From Acanthochlamys bracteata (taxonomy: Eukaryota > Streptophyta > Magnoliopsida > Pandanales > Velloziaceae), in NCBI GenBank assembly GCA_019914995.1, contig CM034135.1:4032501-4096500 (forward strand): a stretch of 64,000 nt of DNA. The letters run 5' to 3'. The notes beneath the pieces are model-generated. The model saw only the letters and a list, made by a program, of their open reading frames with translations, was not told where the DNA came from and ran no database searches. Shown in pieces: positions 22,801 through 35,064 of this stretch (its first letter is position 1; each line of letters opens with the position of its first letter). Made by a program: the position numbers and the translations under genes.

Positions 22801-24625
22801 TGATCACCAAAATAACGATGCTCCAACTAGACGAATAATTGGACAGAACATTTCCGCAGCAGAGAAAAGGAAATATCTACTTAATACAGTAAGCTGGACA
22901 TTACATCTCTGAATAATATGTACTACTACAACGAGGAACATATATTCTGCCCTTTATTGCTTTAGCCTAGTAGCTTTGGCTTGGTTGTACATCCCTAATT
23001 TCTTACGTATCCCAAGAAGATGACAGATAAAAGTTTTCATACTTCACAGCTACTTGACCTCGAAGACTCGAAAGAAGCTGTCTACGGTACTCTTGATGCT
23101 TGGGTTGCTTGGGAGCAGAATTTCCCTTTAGCTTCTCTCAAGAGAGCACTGCTTGTTCTCGAGAAAGAGGAACAGTGGCATAGGATTATCCAGGTAGACA
23201 TTTCAGCTAATGCTAACTCTTCAATGCTATGCCACCTGTAATGGCTCTGACCTTTACGTCTACTGTTACTTTTTCTTTGGCTACCTTAGGAGATCGTAGA
23301 ATATATTCTCAAATCTAGTAAAACATCCTTAATAATTGATAGATTCATTTGTGAAGACATTCTTATGTACACTCTTTAGGTTTTGAAATGGATGCTAAGC
23401 AAAGGGCAAGGTACAACAATGGGAACTTATGAACAACTCATACGTGCTTTAGAAAAGGATAACCGGGCAGAAGAAGCACATGAAATCTGGGTAAAGAAAG
23501 TTGGTCACGATTTACACTCAGTTCCATGGCGAGTTTGTGATCTTATGTTGTCAATTTATCATCGCAATAACATGCTTGAGCGGCTTGTGAAGGTATTCCT
23601 CCTTAATGTGCTCCACTTGGTAATAAATCTCCTTCTCCGGAGTTATCTGTCAACTCTGAACTTTTGTTTAAGTAATTGCAAAGTTTTGCAATTCATTACT
23701 TATGAACTGCATTAAACTTAGTTAAGCATCTTTTGAATAAGTCCTTTGAAAGCCCTCTGTTTATCTGATTTTCCTTTTCTATTTGGTAGCTTTTCCAAGA
23801 ACTTGAAGCTTACAATCGCAAGCCTCCATCCAAATCTATTGTAAGGAAAGTGGTAGATGCATATGAGGCCTTGGGTTCATTAGGTGAAAAATATAGACTC
23901 TTGGAACAATATAATCATTTGTTCAATGAGTCAAGAAAAGAGAATTCAAGGAAATCCAAAAGGCTCGCACATAAGAATAGTACAGGTGAAGTATTTCTGA
24001 GCACATATTAAATTTAATTCTAGTATTTGAAGATCGTCAATCTCATAAGTGAAAGAAGTGCTTCATATAAGTGTCTCTCTGAGATAGGCTCATTAAAGTG
24101 AAAGAATTGTTTCCTATAACTTTATATGTCAGTGTAGATAACTTTCATGGATGGATTGACAAGTTACATTCAGAACTTAGCTCATGGTAGCTATTGGTTT
24201 TGATATGGTCAAAGAGCTCCATTTCCCCGGTAGTAAGGCGATGAACTCATTAAAGAAGGCTTTTTTTGGGAAAGCAATTTATTCTGCAAAGCTATCAAGC
24301 ACAAGTAGGAAGCTGCTAATTCCAATTATGTGATAATTTTGGTCTAGCATAATCAAGCTCTTAGTATTTAATACTGCTTTTTCCTCCTTGTTGTTCTCTG
24401 GTAACATGAAAGAGTTTGTTAGAATATACAGAAAACTTCCAAATGCTTTTAAATCTGAAGTGGAACACATTGCTACTCATTTTCTCCCCTTTGAGTAACT
24501 TTTCCCTTTTTACCCTGCTTAATACAGGCAAGACCAGTCGGACAGGTTGGAGAAATTCAGAACCTTCCAATAGTAAGGCTGTAGATTCTGGTAGTTCTCA
24601 TGTAGAAATATGCGAAGCTGTTTGA
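19860..24625 (+). CDS. PPR protein, At4g18975/At4g21190-like, organelle-targeted
   Basis: The gene has eight exons: 19860-19930, 20075-20096, 20185-20298, 22784-22888, 23050-23193, 23380-23592, 23790-23985 and 24528-24625. All have GT..AG borders and keep one frame, giving 320 aa. The N-terminus (MQRATNLIRRSLFHR) is basic and Ser/Arg-rich, like an organelle transit peptide. The conserved block starts at about residue 111 (EAVYGTLDAWVAWEQNFPL), followed by KWMLSKGQG (155-163) and two to three degenerate PPR helical pairs up to about residue 270. This block matches the small plant PPR group that includes Arabidopsis At4g18975, probably binding organelle RNA. The C-terminal 50 residues are polar and unlike known domains. 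The first three exons are inferred from open frame and splice sites only; exons 4-8 are firmer. Confidence 0.78.
20575..21605. mobile_element. Foldback-like element in PPR intron 3
   Basis: The arm at about 20575-20830 matches the minus strand of about 21335-21605. Shared blocks include AAAGCAATTATCCT/AAAGCAATCATCCT, CTCAAGTCACTGCCCCTC, CCTTCACCTTCA, GATCTTTCTT and GAGCTTCTTTG, in order. The loop (about 20830-21335) holds several diverged direct copies of TTGTTGAGCTTCTTTGAT and TGCTTCTTCACAAA. Long modular inverted arms around a short middle fit foldback or Mutator-like non-autonomous elements. It lies in intron 3 (20299-22783, 2485 bp) and may explain that intron's size. Exact ends and target duplication were not found. 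Confidence 0.6.
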
Positions 24626-25334
24626 GGTAGCAGCATCATCACAGGTTCCAAGTTACATCCCCTGGTTGAAGAATTGCACAATGCTACTGCTACTCCTTTT
24701 TCCTGCCAATTGTTGTATTGTTCATCATGGTGTATGATCCCCATTCTATGGAGTAGTTAAAAAACTTCAGAGTCAACAACCTCTCTGATATTTTTATCAA
24801 AAAGATGCTGAACTCTTGGATCTGCGAGTTCGTTTGATCAGTGTTGCAGTTGCATTATGGACAATATGGCTGCTATGGCTTAGAAGCGAAGGAACAGCAC
24901 CTTGTGCCCAAAGGAGCAGCAACATAAACTAACTTTCAAAATCCTTCTAAGTGCTGTGAGAAGAGTTATAACATCCACATTAGGCAGTTCATTTTGGGCT
25001 GTTATTAATTACAATTATGAATGGGTATTCATATATGTTATGGACTTATTTTTACATTGTTATTGAAATTTATATTATGTGCATGCTCAAAAAGTACTGC
25101 TAGCCCATTAACCTAAAGAAGAGCTGCAGTTCAAGCGTAAACAGCTTGTCTGTTTTATAAACTTTGCACTGTAGTGATTATTCTTGTAGTTGGTTTTTGT
25201 GATGTTTTGCGCTTCCAACGATCACGCATTGTCTTTGTGATAATGCCTGGTACTCCTGTTTCTGCATGTGTGCTTGCATAGTCTTTTTGCTGCATTAATC
25301 AATGCAGGTTGTCATATACACCAAAGTGTTTAGC
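24626..25334. other. 3' flank of the PPR gene
   Basis: This is non-coding, moderately AT-rich sequence. The first few hundred bases are probably the 3' UTR. No other gene, RNA gene or repeat was recognised. Confidence 0.5.
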
Positions 25335-25342
25335 GGCGCAAG

Positions 25343-25860
25343 TAGGGGTGGCAAAAATCGACCCGACCCGAAAAATCGACCCGAAAAAGTCAGATTCGGG
25401 TCAAGTCTTAGACGGATTTGGGTCGGGTTCGGATTGACCCGAAAATGATCCGTTTAACCCGTTTAACTATTTATATAGTATATATTATTTAAAAATTAGA
25501 AAAAAATAGCAAAAAATTTGAATTTAATTTGTATATATATATATTTTTAATTTATCTTAATTTTAACTAATTTTTATTTAATTTATAAATTTGTCAAAAT
25601 TAATATTTTTTCTTTTTAAATACATCATAATTAATACTTTTGATATATTATTATTAAAAATTAATATTTATAATTTTTATTTAATAATTTAATTATTAAA
25701 TGGGTCGATCCGAATTTGACCTAGTTATAAATAGGTTGGGTTAGGGTTGACAATTTTGACCCATATAAATAAACGGGTCGGGTTAGGATTGAACATTTTT
25801 TATCCGATTATTATATGGATCGATCCGAAACCGACCCATAAATCTATATTGCCACCCCTA
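25343..25860. mobile_element. hAT-type MITE, 518 bp, with 8-bp target duplication
   Basis: Perfect 12-bp terminal inverted repeats TAGGGGTGGCAA are flanked by an 8-bp duplication, GGCGCAAG on the left and GGCCCAAG on the right (7 of 8 identical), diagnostic of hAT elements. About 110 bases at each end carry many copies of GACCCG or CGGGTC in both orientations, likely transposase-binding subterminal repeats. The core is plain AT-rich DNA with no coding. The good ends suggest a fairly young insertion. Confidence 0.85.
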
Positions 25861-25868
25861 GGCCCAAG

Positions 25869-26267
25869 GTCTTCAATCATCTGAATTAGTCTTCTGCTGG
25901 TGCAGGTCCGTCACGGTAAACTAGTAGTCAGAAATTTCTATGAGAGCACCTGTTACGTAGATTTTGTTTAGGAATGGTTCTCAAGTAGAAGAATCTCGAA
26001 CTACTAATTGAACAAAAAGAAGGGCATTTGTCCGAACTACTTCAGGGTGTTATTGTTTGCATGAGAGGCGCCATTTGGGAACATTTACAAAGTGGAATGC
26101 CATGGTATGAAAAATTTTCTACCGTTTGGACTGTTGCTGCTTAGTTAGTAGGTAAAAGTCTGAAAGCTGTGTATACACGTTGCGTAGAGCTTATATAACA
26201 TTAATATTCGAGTTTTATATGTTTTAAAAAGCTACGAAAAAGTTTGCTAATGTTTTTACTGTCAGCT
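25869..26267. other. Intergenic DNA, no gene seen
   Basis: This is mixed-composition sequence without recognisable exons, RNA genes or repeats. Confidence 0.4.
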
Positions 26268-26270
26268 TTA

Positions 26271-26480
26271 GGGTGCATTTTTTTTATTTTAGAAATGAGT
26301 TTTTTGAAATTGAGTTTTTAAAAATAAGTTGTTAGAAATAGTATTGTTAAAAGTGATATATTTATTTTTATTGAAAAATAAGTCAAAGTAATTTCTTATA
26401 TTTTTTTTATAATAAAAAGTAAAATAGAAATAATTTTTTAGTAAAAGAGGAGTGACTTCGGTATACAAAAGAACACACAC
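26271..26480. mobile_element. Tourist-like MITE, 210 bp
   Basis: TTA flanks both ends (26268-26270 and 26481-26483). The termini are GGGTGCATTTTTTTT and, on the minus strand, GTGTGTGTTCTTTT. The interior carries AAATAAGT and AAAAGTA blocks shared with 2931-3150. The 3-bp TTA duplication points to PIF/Harbinger mobilisation. Confidence 0.65.
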
Positions 26481-26483
26481 TTA

Positions 26484-27320
26484 AGCTTCTAAATTCAAGT
26501 GAAATGTGTCAGCACGCTCTTTTGGCCGTAACTCACAGACAGGCTGGCGTTTTAGAAATAATTTTAAAATAAAAAATATTTTTATTATTTTAAAAATAAA
26601 TTTTATTTTATTATTTAAATTAAATAAAAATAAGTAATAATAAAATTTTATAATATAAATTTTTTATATTTTCAAAATTTTAGATTTTTATAAAATATTA
26701 CAAAAAAATATGAACAAAATAAAATATTGGATGGTGAAACGCACTTTTAAATTGCTAATAGAACCTGAAAAACGTCAACACGTTGAAGCAAGGAAAATCT
26801 TTTGATTTTGGAGCAGCTTCAATATTTGAACTTTTGATTTTTAGCATCTCCAAAGCGACACAACACAAGCCCCGGTAATAAGAACCAAAATTTCAGTAAC
26901 CTGACATGATGGAAGGTATTTGGAAGTATTTTTTAAATAAAATTTTTCTATAATTAAGAATATTTTTATTATTTTTTTAAAAATAAGTTTTATTTTTTAT
27001 CTCTAAAAAATAATAAGGATATATAATAAAAAGTTTTTTTTACACTCTCTAAATTTTTAAATAAAGTTTTTAAATATTTATAAAAAATATACCTAAAAAT
27101 GTAAAATCAAAAATATATTTCTTTGGTAAGCCAAATCAAACGCATGTGTCTATTGAGGCGTATGGCTATAGGAATTGCTTCTAGCTTCATGTGAAATCTG
27201 AAACAGATCGTAGGCACTCTTGTCTTTGTTCTGGATGTATCGGTTAAAATTAGGCAATTTATGTTAGAAGATTATCAATCTCTCGTTTTTTTTTGTGGTT
27301 TTTACTCTTCAAAATAAGGA
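26484..27320. other. Intergenic MITE debris
   Basis: No gene was seen. AT-rich blocks at about 26545-26740 and 26920-27130 look like decayed MITEs; the second begins GTATTTGGAAGTATTTTTTA and ends near TTGGTAAGCCAAATC. Borders could not be fixed. Confidence 0.4.
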
Positions 27321-27537
27321 AGCGTTTTGAAAATACTTATAAAATAAAATTTTTTAAAAGAAGAAATTTTTTTTTTGAAAAATAAATTTTATTTTTTTAA
27401 TTTTCGAAAAAATAATTAATAAAAAAAATTTCACTATATAAATTTTTTTTACACTTTTTAAAATTTTAAATTAATTTTATAAATACTTATAAAAAATATA
27501 AAATAAAAAAAAATAAAAATAGTATTTTTCAAATGCT
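27321..27537. mobile_element. MITE-like element, about 217 bp
   Basis: Imperfect terminal inverted repeats, AGCGTTTTGAAAATACTTAT on the left and AGCATTTGAAAAATACTAT on the right (minus strand), enclose an extremely A/T-rich core. No target duplication was seen, so the borders are provisional. It directly abuts the coding-like patch that follows. Confidence 0.45.
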
Positions 27538-27539
27538 AT

Positions 27540-28330
27540 CGAAACGAGCTCTAAGACCATTGTCCGATGTGGGATTTAATTGTGCAATCAGAAAGAAAGC
27601 TCCGCTTTTCAAGTTGGCTAATCTTTTTTGCTATAAAAAATTTCAATTATCTCCATTGTCGTCGATGTTTAAGAAGTTGGACGAAAAGGTGATCCTCGGA
27701 AGATTGAGACGTGAGAGTGATTCTTCTTTACTTCCGACACTGAGAAAACTGCTCATATGTAATGTCAACTACGAAAACGTTATATCCTTGCGTTTCTCCC
27801 AGAAAACTTCAATTTCCTCAAAGTGAAATTTCTAATACTTATAATTTCTTCCGATTCAAACTTTGCAGGCTTTGTACAGATTGCAACTTATAATACCAAC
27901 GGGTTCAGTTAGAGATGACCTAGTTGGTGCCCCTAGTCCAGAACTCAACATTAAAATGCCAAAAAAAAAAAATTTTCCCCTTGAGTTAGCATTAAAAGCT
28001 GCATTCTCGGTAGTTTCCAATCTATAATAATAGAAGAAAAAAAAATTAATTATATATAAAAGAAATAATAAGAACTTAAAAATGAATATTGAATCCTTTA
28101 TGTACAACGACAATACTATAATGCAAGTTAGTGCTGAATCTGAACAAACGCCAGATGCTCTAAAAACCTTTTTTTTTCTGTAGGGGGAGTGTTACTTTGT
28201 GGGGTTCCTGCTAAGAATGAACATGATGAAATGAAAGGCATCTTTGACGACAGCAGTATTTTCGTGAACAAATGTGTGCCTACCTTGATTTGCATCAATT
28301 CATGTTTTACGTTCAACATTATGTTTTATG
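27540..28330 (+). other. Unassigned coding-like patch, possibly a gene fragment
   Basis: Composition changes from about 80% A+T to a balanced mix. One frame stays open for about 97 codons (27533-27826). After a good acceptor (TTTGCAG near 27868) a short open stretch encodes LYRLQLIIPTGSVRDDLVGA. Another acceptor-like TTCTGTAG lies near 28184, before a further open stretch. I recognise no family. It could be a decayed gene, a captured exon set or chance; no start, stop and splice chain could be defended. Confidence 0.25.
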
Positions 28331-29254
28331 TAATATTCCAGTAGTTTAATATTTATGATATATATTATTTTATTAATTTATAGTGAAACTCAGGTCATGT
28401 TTCAATTATAATAAATTTTAATTTCTCTGTTTAAATTTTAAATTTCGCTTCTACTTCTATGATGAACTCCAGTTTTACAAAAGTTTATTCAAGCTCTATC
28501 TCACATATTTCAATTAGCATTTCGAGTTCTAATTTTATCGAATTTTATTTTCATCAAATTTTATTTTCACGAAACTCATAACACTTTTATTTGATTGAGA
28601 TACACTCATTGTAGTATAATGTTGTAGCTTGGGTGTAGATCTTTGATTTGCCATCACTTTTCAACCGTTTATAATTCTAAATTTTTATTTCATATTTTCT
28701 CAATAATTTTTATATAATATTTTTTATTTTTTTAAAATATAAAAAAATTGTATGTTGTAAGATTTTATTATTGTTATTTTTATATTTTTTAGATAAACTA
28801 GAGCAAATTTTATCAATCATTTTTATATTTTTTATTTTAAAAAAAAATTATTTTATAAATAAATTTCAAACGTCCGCAAATTGTATCTCAGCATTATTCT
28901 TTATTTTATAAGTCTCTAATAGAAACAGTCAGGTTTTACTATTTAGCACTTCGAGTGACATTTTTTCCCAACAAATTAATTTCTTTAACTTTCTATATTA
29001 TTATTATTTCAATAATTTATTTTTTATAATTTAACTTTTGAAAAATTATTATCAAAGAATCATTTTTTATTAAAAGAATACACACTCGATCATAGTTATT
29101 TGAGTTACTATTTAATGTATGAAATTAAATTGTTGATTCTAAACAAATTATAATTGAACAGAACCTTATGAACGACAAAGCAATGCTGTTGTTCTGAAAA
29201 TTTCTCAGAGATGAAAAATTTTGAGGGTATGAATGCTTTATGTAAACTTCATTA
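28331..29254. other. Intergenic AT-rich DNA
   Basis: No gene was seen. A piece near 28930-29100, ending AAAAGAATACACACT, resembles the Tourist-like MITE terminus, but its other end is unclear. Confidence 0.4.
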
Positions 29255-29260
29255 CATAGA

Positions 29261-29519
29261 GGCCGTTTGGGATAGCTTACCAAAAACTTCTTTTCAACTT
29301 TTTCTTATTTCATATTTTTTAATACATATTTTATAAATATATAAAAAATTTATTTAAAAATTTTGAAAAGTGTAGAAAAATTTTACGTAATGAGATCTTT
29401 TTATTGCATATTTTTATTATTTTTTTAGAAATAAAAAAAATAAAACTTATTTTTCAAAAAAAACAAAAATATTTTTTATTTTATAAAAACTTTATTTCAT
29501 AAGCAATCTCAAACGTACC
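29261..29519. mobile_element. MITE, family A copy 2
   Basis: This is a second copy of the element at 12319-12572, in the same orientation, with long stretches identical. The ends are GGCCGTTTGGGATAGCTTA and, on the minus strand, GGTACGTTTGAGATTGCTTA. The direct repeat CATAG (29255-29259 and 29520-29524) could be a target duplication. Two copies 17 kb apart at different sites confirm a real mobile family. Confidence 0.65.
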
Positions 29520-29524
29520 CATAG

Positions 29525-30435
29525 TTAGAAAGAAACTCAAAAACAGAACAGGAAGAATAATGGCGGCAATCATACAAAGCTGAGAAGCAGAAATTTTGTG
29601 GCAAAATCAGCTTTTGTTTATCTTTTTCTCTCTTTTTGAAACTGTGATCATGAAAAATTATGGCCCAGTAAAACACTTTATGAGATGTAAAGCATGCTTT
29701 CATAGTTTTCTTCCCTTCTCCATTTTTTTTTTCTGAACGGAAACATGCGAGAAGGGACATTCTTCTGCTGCTTTCAATCTTCACATGTCTAAAAACACAA
29801 GTTCGGAATTTTTTGTAGATGCAGAAAATATCAGTTGATATGATAAGTCCGTAGTTTAACATCCGATAATTGTGAAATTCGTCACTGATATATACAATTT
29901 TCAATCGTATTTTCCATTAAATTAATAAGTTGTAGATTGGTCAGTTAAGTCTTCTCTAATCTCTTAACACCATCAACCAAACAAAAATTTATCATTAAGG
30001 CACCTCTTTCCGGTGTATTTTAATAATTTTTCATTCTAATTTTTTATTTTTATATTTTTATATTTTTTTACAATATTAAAAATTTTTTAAATTTTGAAAA
30101 ATATAAAAAATTCACGTTTTAAAACTTTACTATTGCTATATTCATTATTTTTCAAACACCCCTAAGCATTTGAGCATATTAACAAAATAAGCATTTTTGT
30201 CAAAATTTTTCTCGAATAATTTCCTTGATTCAGATAAATAACAAATATCAATGCTATCAGCGATGCGGTTTCCTTCCTGTTTTCATGAAAGCTGTTGCTA
30301 CTGGCAATGGCAGTTGAGCAGTTGAATTTTCTTTTTATATTTCAGCAAATTATCCTCTTTCTAATGTGCTTCATAGTCATAGTTCTTAAAATAAGGCTTT
30401 ACTACATTTTTTTCTAGAAGCTTGCCTATAAAATT
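29525..30435. other. Intergenic DNA, no gene seen
   Basis: Open frames here are chance readings of AT-rich sequence. An AT-rich block around 30010-30170 has MITE-like texture. No RNA gene was recognised. Confidence 0.4.
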
Positions 30436-30571
30436 TGTTGAAATATTTAGTTAGATTTTTTTTCTAGTTTAGATATTAGATATTTTTTTAATTTAGATTC
30501 TTTGTAATCTATATATATTGTACCAATTTTATGAGAAATAATAACAAGTAAATCAAATTTATAATTTTAAC
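30436..30571 (+). repeat. 5' LTR of the copia fossil
   Basis: This LTR of about 136 bp starts TGTTGAAATAT and ends ATTTTAAC, unusually short even for copia elements. It is paired with 34927-35064. Confidence 0.85.
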
Positions 30572-33500
30572 TTGATACCAGAACTAGGTTCTTTTTACGC
30601 CATTGGACAACTATTGATTATTGCCGGTAATTATTATTACTGTCACAAATCGACAGTCTTGATAGAAGGGAAAAAAAAGAAAAATATTTGAAGCTTGAGC
30701 CCCCGCCCTCACCCTCCTGCTCCAAATCGCTGCCGCACTCTTGCTCCCGCTGTCGACCGCTTGTTGCCACCACTGCGAGATCTTGCCGTCGCTGTCTTCG
30801 AATTTCATCGTCGCCGCTGCCTGCTCGCCGATTTGTTCTGATTACATAGCCTTCCACCGCCGTCGCCGTATCTTTCCGCTACTAGACTCCAGCATTCTGC
30901 CGCTGCCAAACAGCCGCAGGCTTTCAATTTCCACCATCTTTAGCCGTTAGCGCCATCGCCGTGCGTCTCCGGATCAGTAAAATTAGGTCGAACCGAGATC
31001 TACAAACCCGATCAGTTTGGCCTAATCAGGCTCTGCACGAACAGGCTCATTACATTATTATTTATAAAAAAAAAAGGTTGGAGAAGGCTTGCAGTTATGT
31101 CGGTAATTGTTCTAGTTGTTATTCAATTTGAAAGTATTTTCAATCCAAAAATTATTCTCAATGAGTCCAACTATAACATTTGGTCTTAATTGATGGAGAT
31201 GTATATTGCTGAAAGAGAAAAATTTTCTTATATACGCAATGCAAACAAACCCACTTGATGAATCAGAAGCTGGATATGAAAAATGCTATGATGAAAATCA
31301 GAAAGTTAAGAGATTGTTACTTATGTCCATGACTCTAAATATTATGAAACGTTGTGTACGTTTACCCACTACTTGTGAGATTTGAGGTGCTCTGTCAAAT
31401 ACGTTTTATGATGGGAGTGATGAACTAAAGGTATACTATTTGAACCAAAAAGTCTTTACTGCTAAATAAAGTAAAAAATCTATCTCCGAGTATTATAGAG
31501 AATTGAATGAAATTTTTTGAGAAATAGATCATCGTGATAAGATGGTCATGAAAGATCTTGATTATATTTTGACGTATAAAAAGTCCATTGAGCGACTAAA
31601 AATATATAGATTTCTTGTTAGTCTGGATAGTATTTTTGAATAGATTCGTGGAGAGATTCTTCATAAAGACCCATTTCTGGACATGTCTTAACCCTTAAAT
31701 CTTTTTCATAAAATTTTGTTTTAACTGCCAATGATAATTTGAACTCTATTATTGGTGAAGGATCTGTATCCCTCACTAATAGTTTAAGTTTAGATTCAAT
31801 TTTAGTTGTTCTATCATTGGATTATAATCGTTTATCCATATCCCAAATAATCAAAATTTTGTTTTGTGTTGTAAATTTTTAACCTGAATCTTATGTGTTT
31901 AAGGATATCTAAATAAAACAGACGATTGGTTATGGTACTAAATGAGAGTAGTTATATTATTTGGATTTGTTACCAAAGAGTTTTGAGAAGTTACACCAAA
32001 TTTTGACAGTGGATGGTTTAAAGGGTGAGAAGATGAAATCAGAAATCTTATTATGACATCGACGGTTGAGGCATCCTTCTTTTGGTTATCTGAACAAATT
32101 ATTTCCCAATTTACTTGCAAAATTTGATATTTTTAATTTTCAATGTGATATTTGTAAACTGGCAAAAAATCATCGTACTTCTTTTCCGTTATGTTTGAAT
32201 ATAAGTCCACTGTCTTTTAGATAATACATTTTGATATTTTGGGTCCATCTAAAATTACTATATTAGATGGATCATGATGGTTTGTTACTTTTATTGATAA
32301 CTGTACCATAATGACATAGCTATACTTGATGAAATTTAAAGGAGAAGTGAGCTATTTATTTCAAAAGTTTTTTAAGATAGTTCACACTCAGTATAATGCA
32401 TAAATTCAGATTCTTCGCAGTGATAACGGTGAAGAATATAAGTATTTCGTACTTCAACAGTATTTACAAGTACATGTGATAATTTATCAAATTACATGTC
32501 CCAATATACCCCAATAAAACAGAATTGCTGAGAGAAAAAATCGACACTTATTGAAAATGGTTCGTGGCTTATTAATAGATGTCTATATGCCATTAACTTA
32601 TTAGAGAGAAGCACTAGCTTATGTCATATCTTATCAATCATATACCATCGAGTTCTACAGATTTTAAGACACAATTTGCATCCCTTTTGGAAGTAGTAGT
32701 TGCACCGACAGTTTCAAACTTGCCCCCACGTATTTTTGGTTGTGTAGTATTTGTACATCTTCACCATCACCAACGTAATAAATTAAGTCCTCGAGCTTTA
32801 AGATGTGTATTTTTTAAATATGCTGCGTCTCAAAAAAGGTACGGATATTATCATCCTCCAATGCAGCGTATATTTATTGTAGTGGATGTTATATTTTATT
32901 AAAATATAATATATTTTTCTACTAAGATTGCACTTCAGGAGGAGAATTTGAATGAAATTCAAACTTTAGATTATGAGTTTCACTTTTTGAAAGAAAGTGG
33001 ATTGTATGGATTTGCTTATCAAGCAGTTGACAATAGTGGTGACAGCACTCCGTCAGAAGCAATTAACCAGGACTTGATTGCTGTATCATTGGATGAAAAT
33101 GATACATAGCACTGAGAAACTAAATGTGTGGCACTAATTTCACCTTGTTTCGAGTCTCTCGCTCAACAATCAGCAGATATACCAAATCAATCGACTGCTA
33201 AGAATGTTCTTAACTCAATATTTGAACCATTCAGAAGACAGTTAGTATACCGTCATATAGAGGTATTCCTAAGCCAACATATGAAACTGACCATTCTAGT
33301 AAAATCAAATATCACATGAATTATTATGTGTCTAACCATCGACTGTTCGAAAAAAATATGTCATTTGTAAATCAATTATCTATTATATCTATTCCTAATA
33401 GTGTGTAGAAAGTATTAAATAATCCAATATGGAAAGAAGCTATGAATGAAAAGATAAGGGCCTTACAAAAGAGTGGGACTTGGAAACTTATTCTTCTCTC

Positions 33501-34926
33501 TAAAAAAAAACCACAGTTAGATGCCGATGTGTATATAATATAAAGTAGATGGTGCAATCGAACGCTTTAAAGTAAGATTTATGGCAAAGAGTACACTCAA
33601 ACCTACGAAATCGACTATACAGACATTTTTGCATCTGTAACTAAAGTTAACACAGTTCGAGTCTTGTTATTTTTAGCTGTGAACTTAGATTGGTCATTGC
33701 AATAGTTTCATGTGAAGAACGTCTTTCTATATGGTGAATTGACTGAAGAGATCTATATGGATCTTCCACCAAGATGTAACTCATCAGATCCACAGACAGA
33801 AAGTGTATAAACTAAAGAAATCACTTTATGGATTGAAACAATCTCCAAGAGCATGATTTGAAAGATTCACAAAATCTATGATAGCATTTGGGTACTATTA
33901 GAGCAATTCAGATCACACTTATTTCTTAAAATAAAGTATAGCAAAATTACTGCACTTATTTTATATGTAGATGACATGATTGTTATAGGAAATGATAGGG
34001 AAGAAAGAAAGTCATTACAAGATTACTTATTTAAGAGTTTGAAATGAAAAATCTTGATCCTCTGAAATACTTTCTTGGTATCGAAATATCCCGATCTAAG
34101 AACGAAATCTTTCTGTCTCAACGAAAATATACCTTAGATGTTTTAGAAAAGACCGGTATGTTTGTTTGTCAACCAGTTGATACGCCAGTGGGAGAAGGTC
34201 TGAAGTTGCGTATTGAGGCTAATCAGATACCAACGAACAAAGGAAGATATTAGAAGCTAATAGGAATGTTGATGTACTTGGCACATACAAGACCTGATCT
34301 TGACTATGCATTGAATATTGTTAGCCAATTTATGTATAATCCTGGTGAACAGCATATGAATACGGTGATGCATATTTTGAGGTATTTAAAATCTGCTCCT
34401 AGAAAGAAAATTTTGTTCACAAAGAATCTGGATTATCAAAATATAAAAGTGTATACTGAAGTTGACTGGGAAAGAGCAATTGATGATTAACGGTCCACTT
34501 CAGATTACTTTACCTTTGTGAGTGATGATTTAGTTACATGGAGAAGTAAAATAGAATGTTGTAGCACACTCAAGTGTATAAGCTGATTTAGAGATTTAGC
34601 ACTTTGACTATGTGAGGCATTATGGTTGAGACTCTTTCTGGAAGATTTGGACTTTACACTTATGTGATCGATTTGATTATACTGTGATAACAAAGTAACA
34701 TGTGATGTAGCTCATAATTCAATCCAATATGATCGATCAAAACATGTTGAGATAGAGAGATTCTTTATTAAGAAAAAGTTGGATAAAAAGATTTTAGAGT
34801 TGCCTAAGATTCGATCAGAAGATCAGCTGGCCGATATTCTCATAAAAGAAATTTCAAAGCATATATTTTCAAAATTTTTAAACAAGTTGAGCATATATGA
34901 TATTTATATACCAACTTGAGGGGAAG

Positions 34927-35064
34927 TGTTGAAATATCTACTTAGATTTTTTTTCTAGTTTAGATATTATATATTTTTCCTAATTTAGATTCTTTGTAAT
35001 CTATATATATTGTACCAATTTTATTGAGAAATAATAGCAAGTGAATCAAACTTGTGATTTTAAC
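34927..35064 (+). repeat. 3' LTR of the copia fossil
   Basis: This LTR of about 138 bp starts TGTTGAAATAT right after the polypurine tract. It differs from the 5' LTR at about ten positions. Confidence 0.85.

Larger units (their letters stand above)
30436..35064 (+). mobile_element. Ty1/copia LTR retrotransposon fossil, about 4.6 kb
   Basis: Short LTRs at 30436-30571 and 34927-35064 enclose a plus-strand interior in copia order: gag-like (about 31095-31720), integrase region (about 32060-32570), reverse transcriptase (about 33420-34110), RNase H (about 34230-34700). Integrase before reverse transcriptase defines Ty1/copia. The primer-binding region follows the 5' LTR, and a purine-rich tract TTGAGGGGAAG precedes the 3' LTR. 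The leader (about 30690-30990) is unusually GC-rich. The LTRs are roughly 93% identical, implying an insertion a few million years old. It is heavily broken, with well over ten breaks. The target duplication is not clear. Confidence 0.88.
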
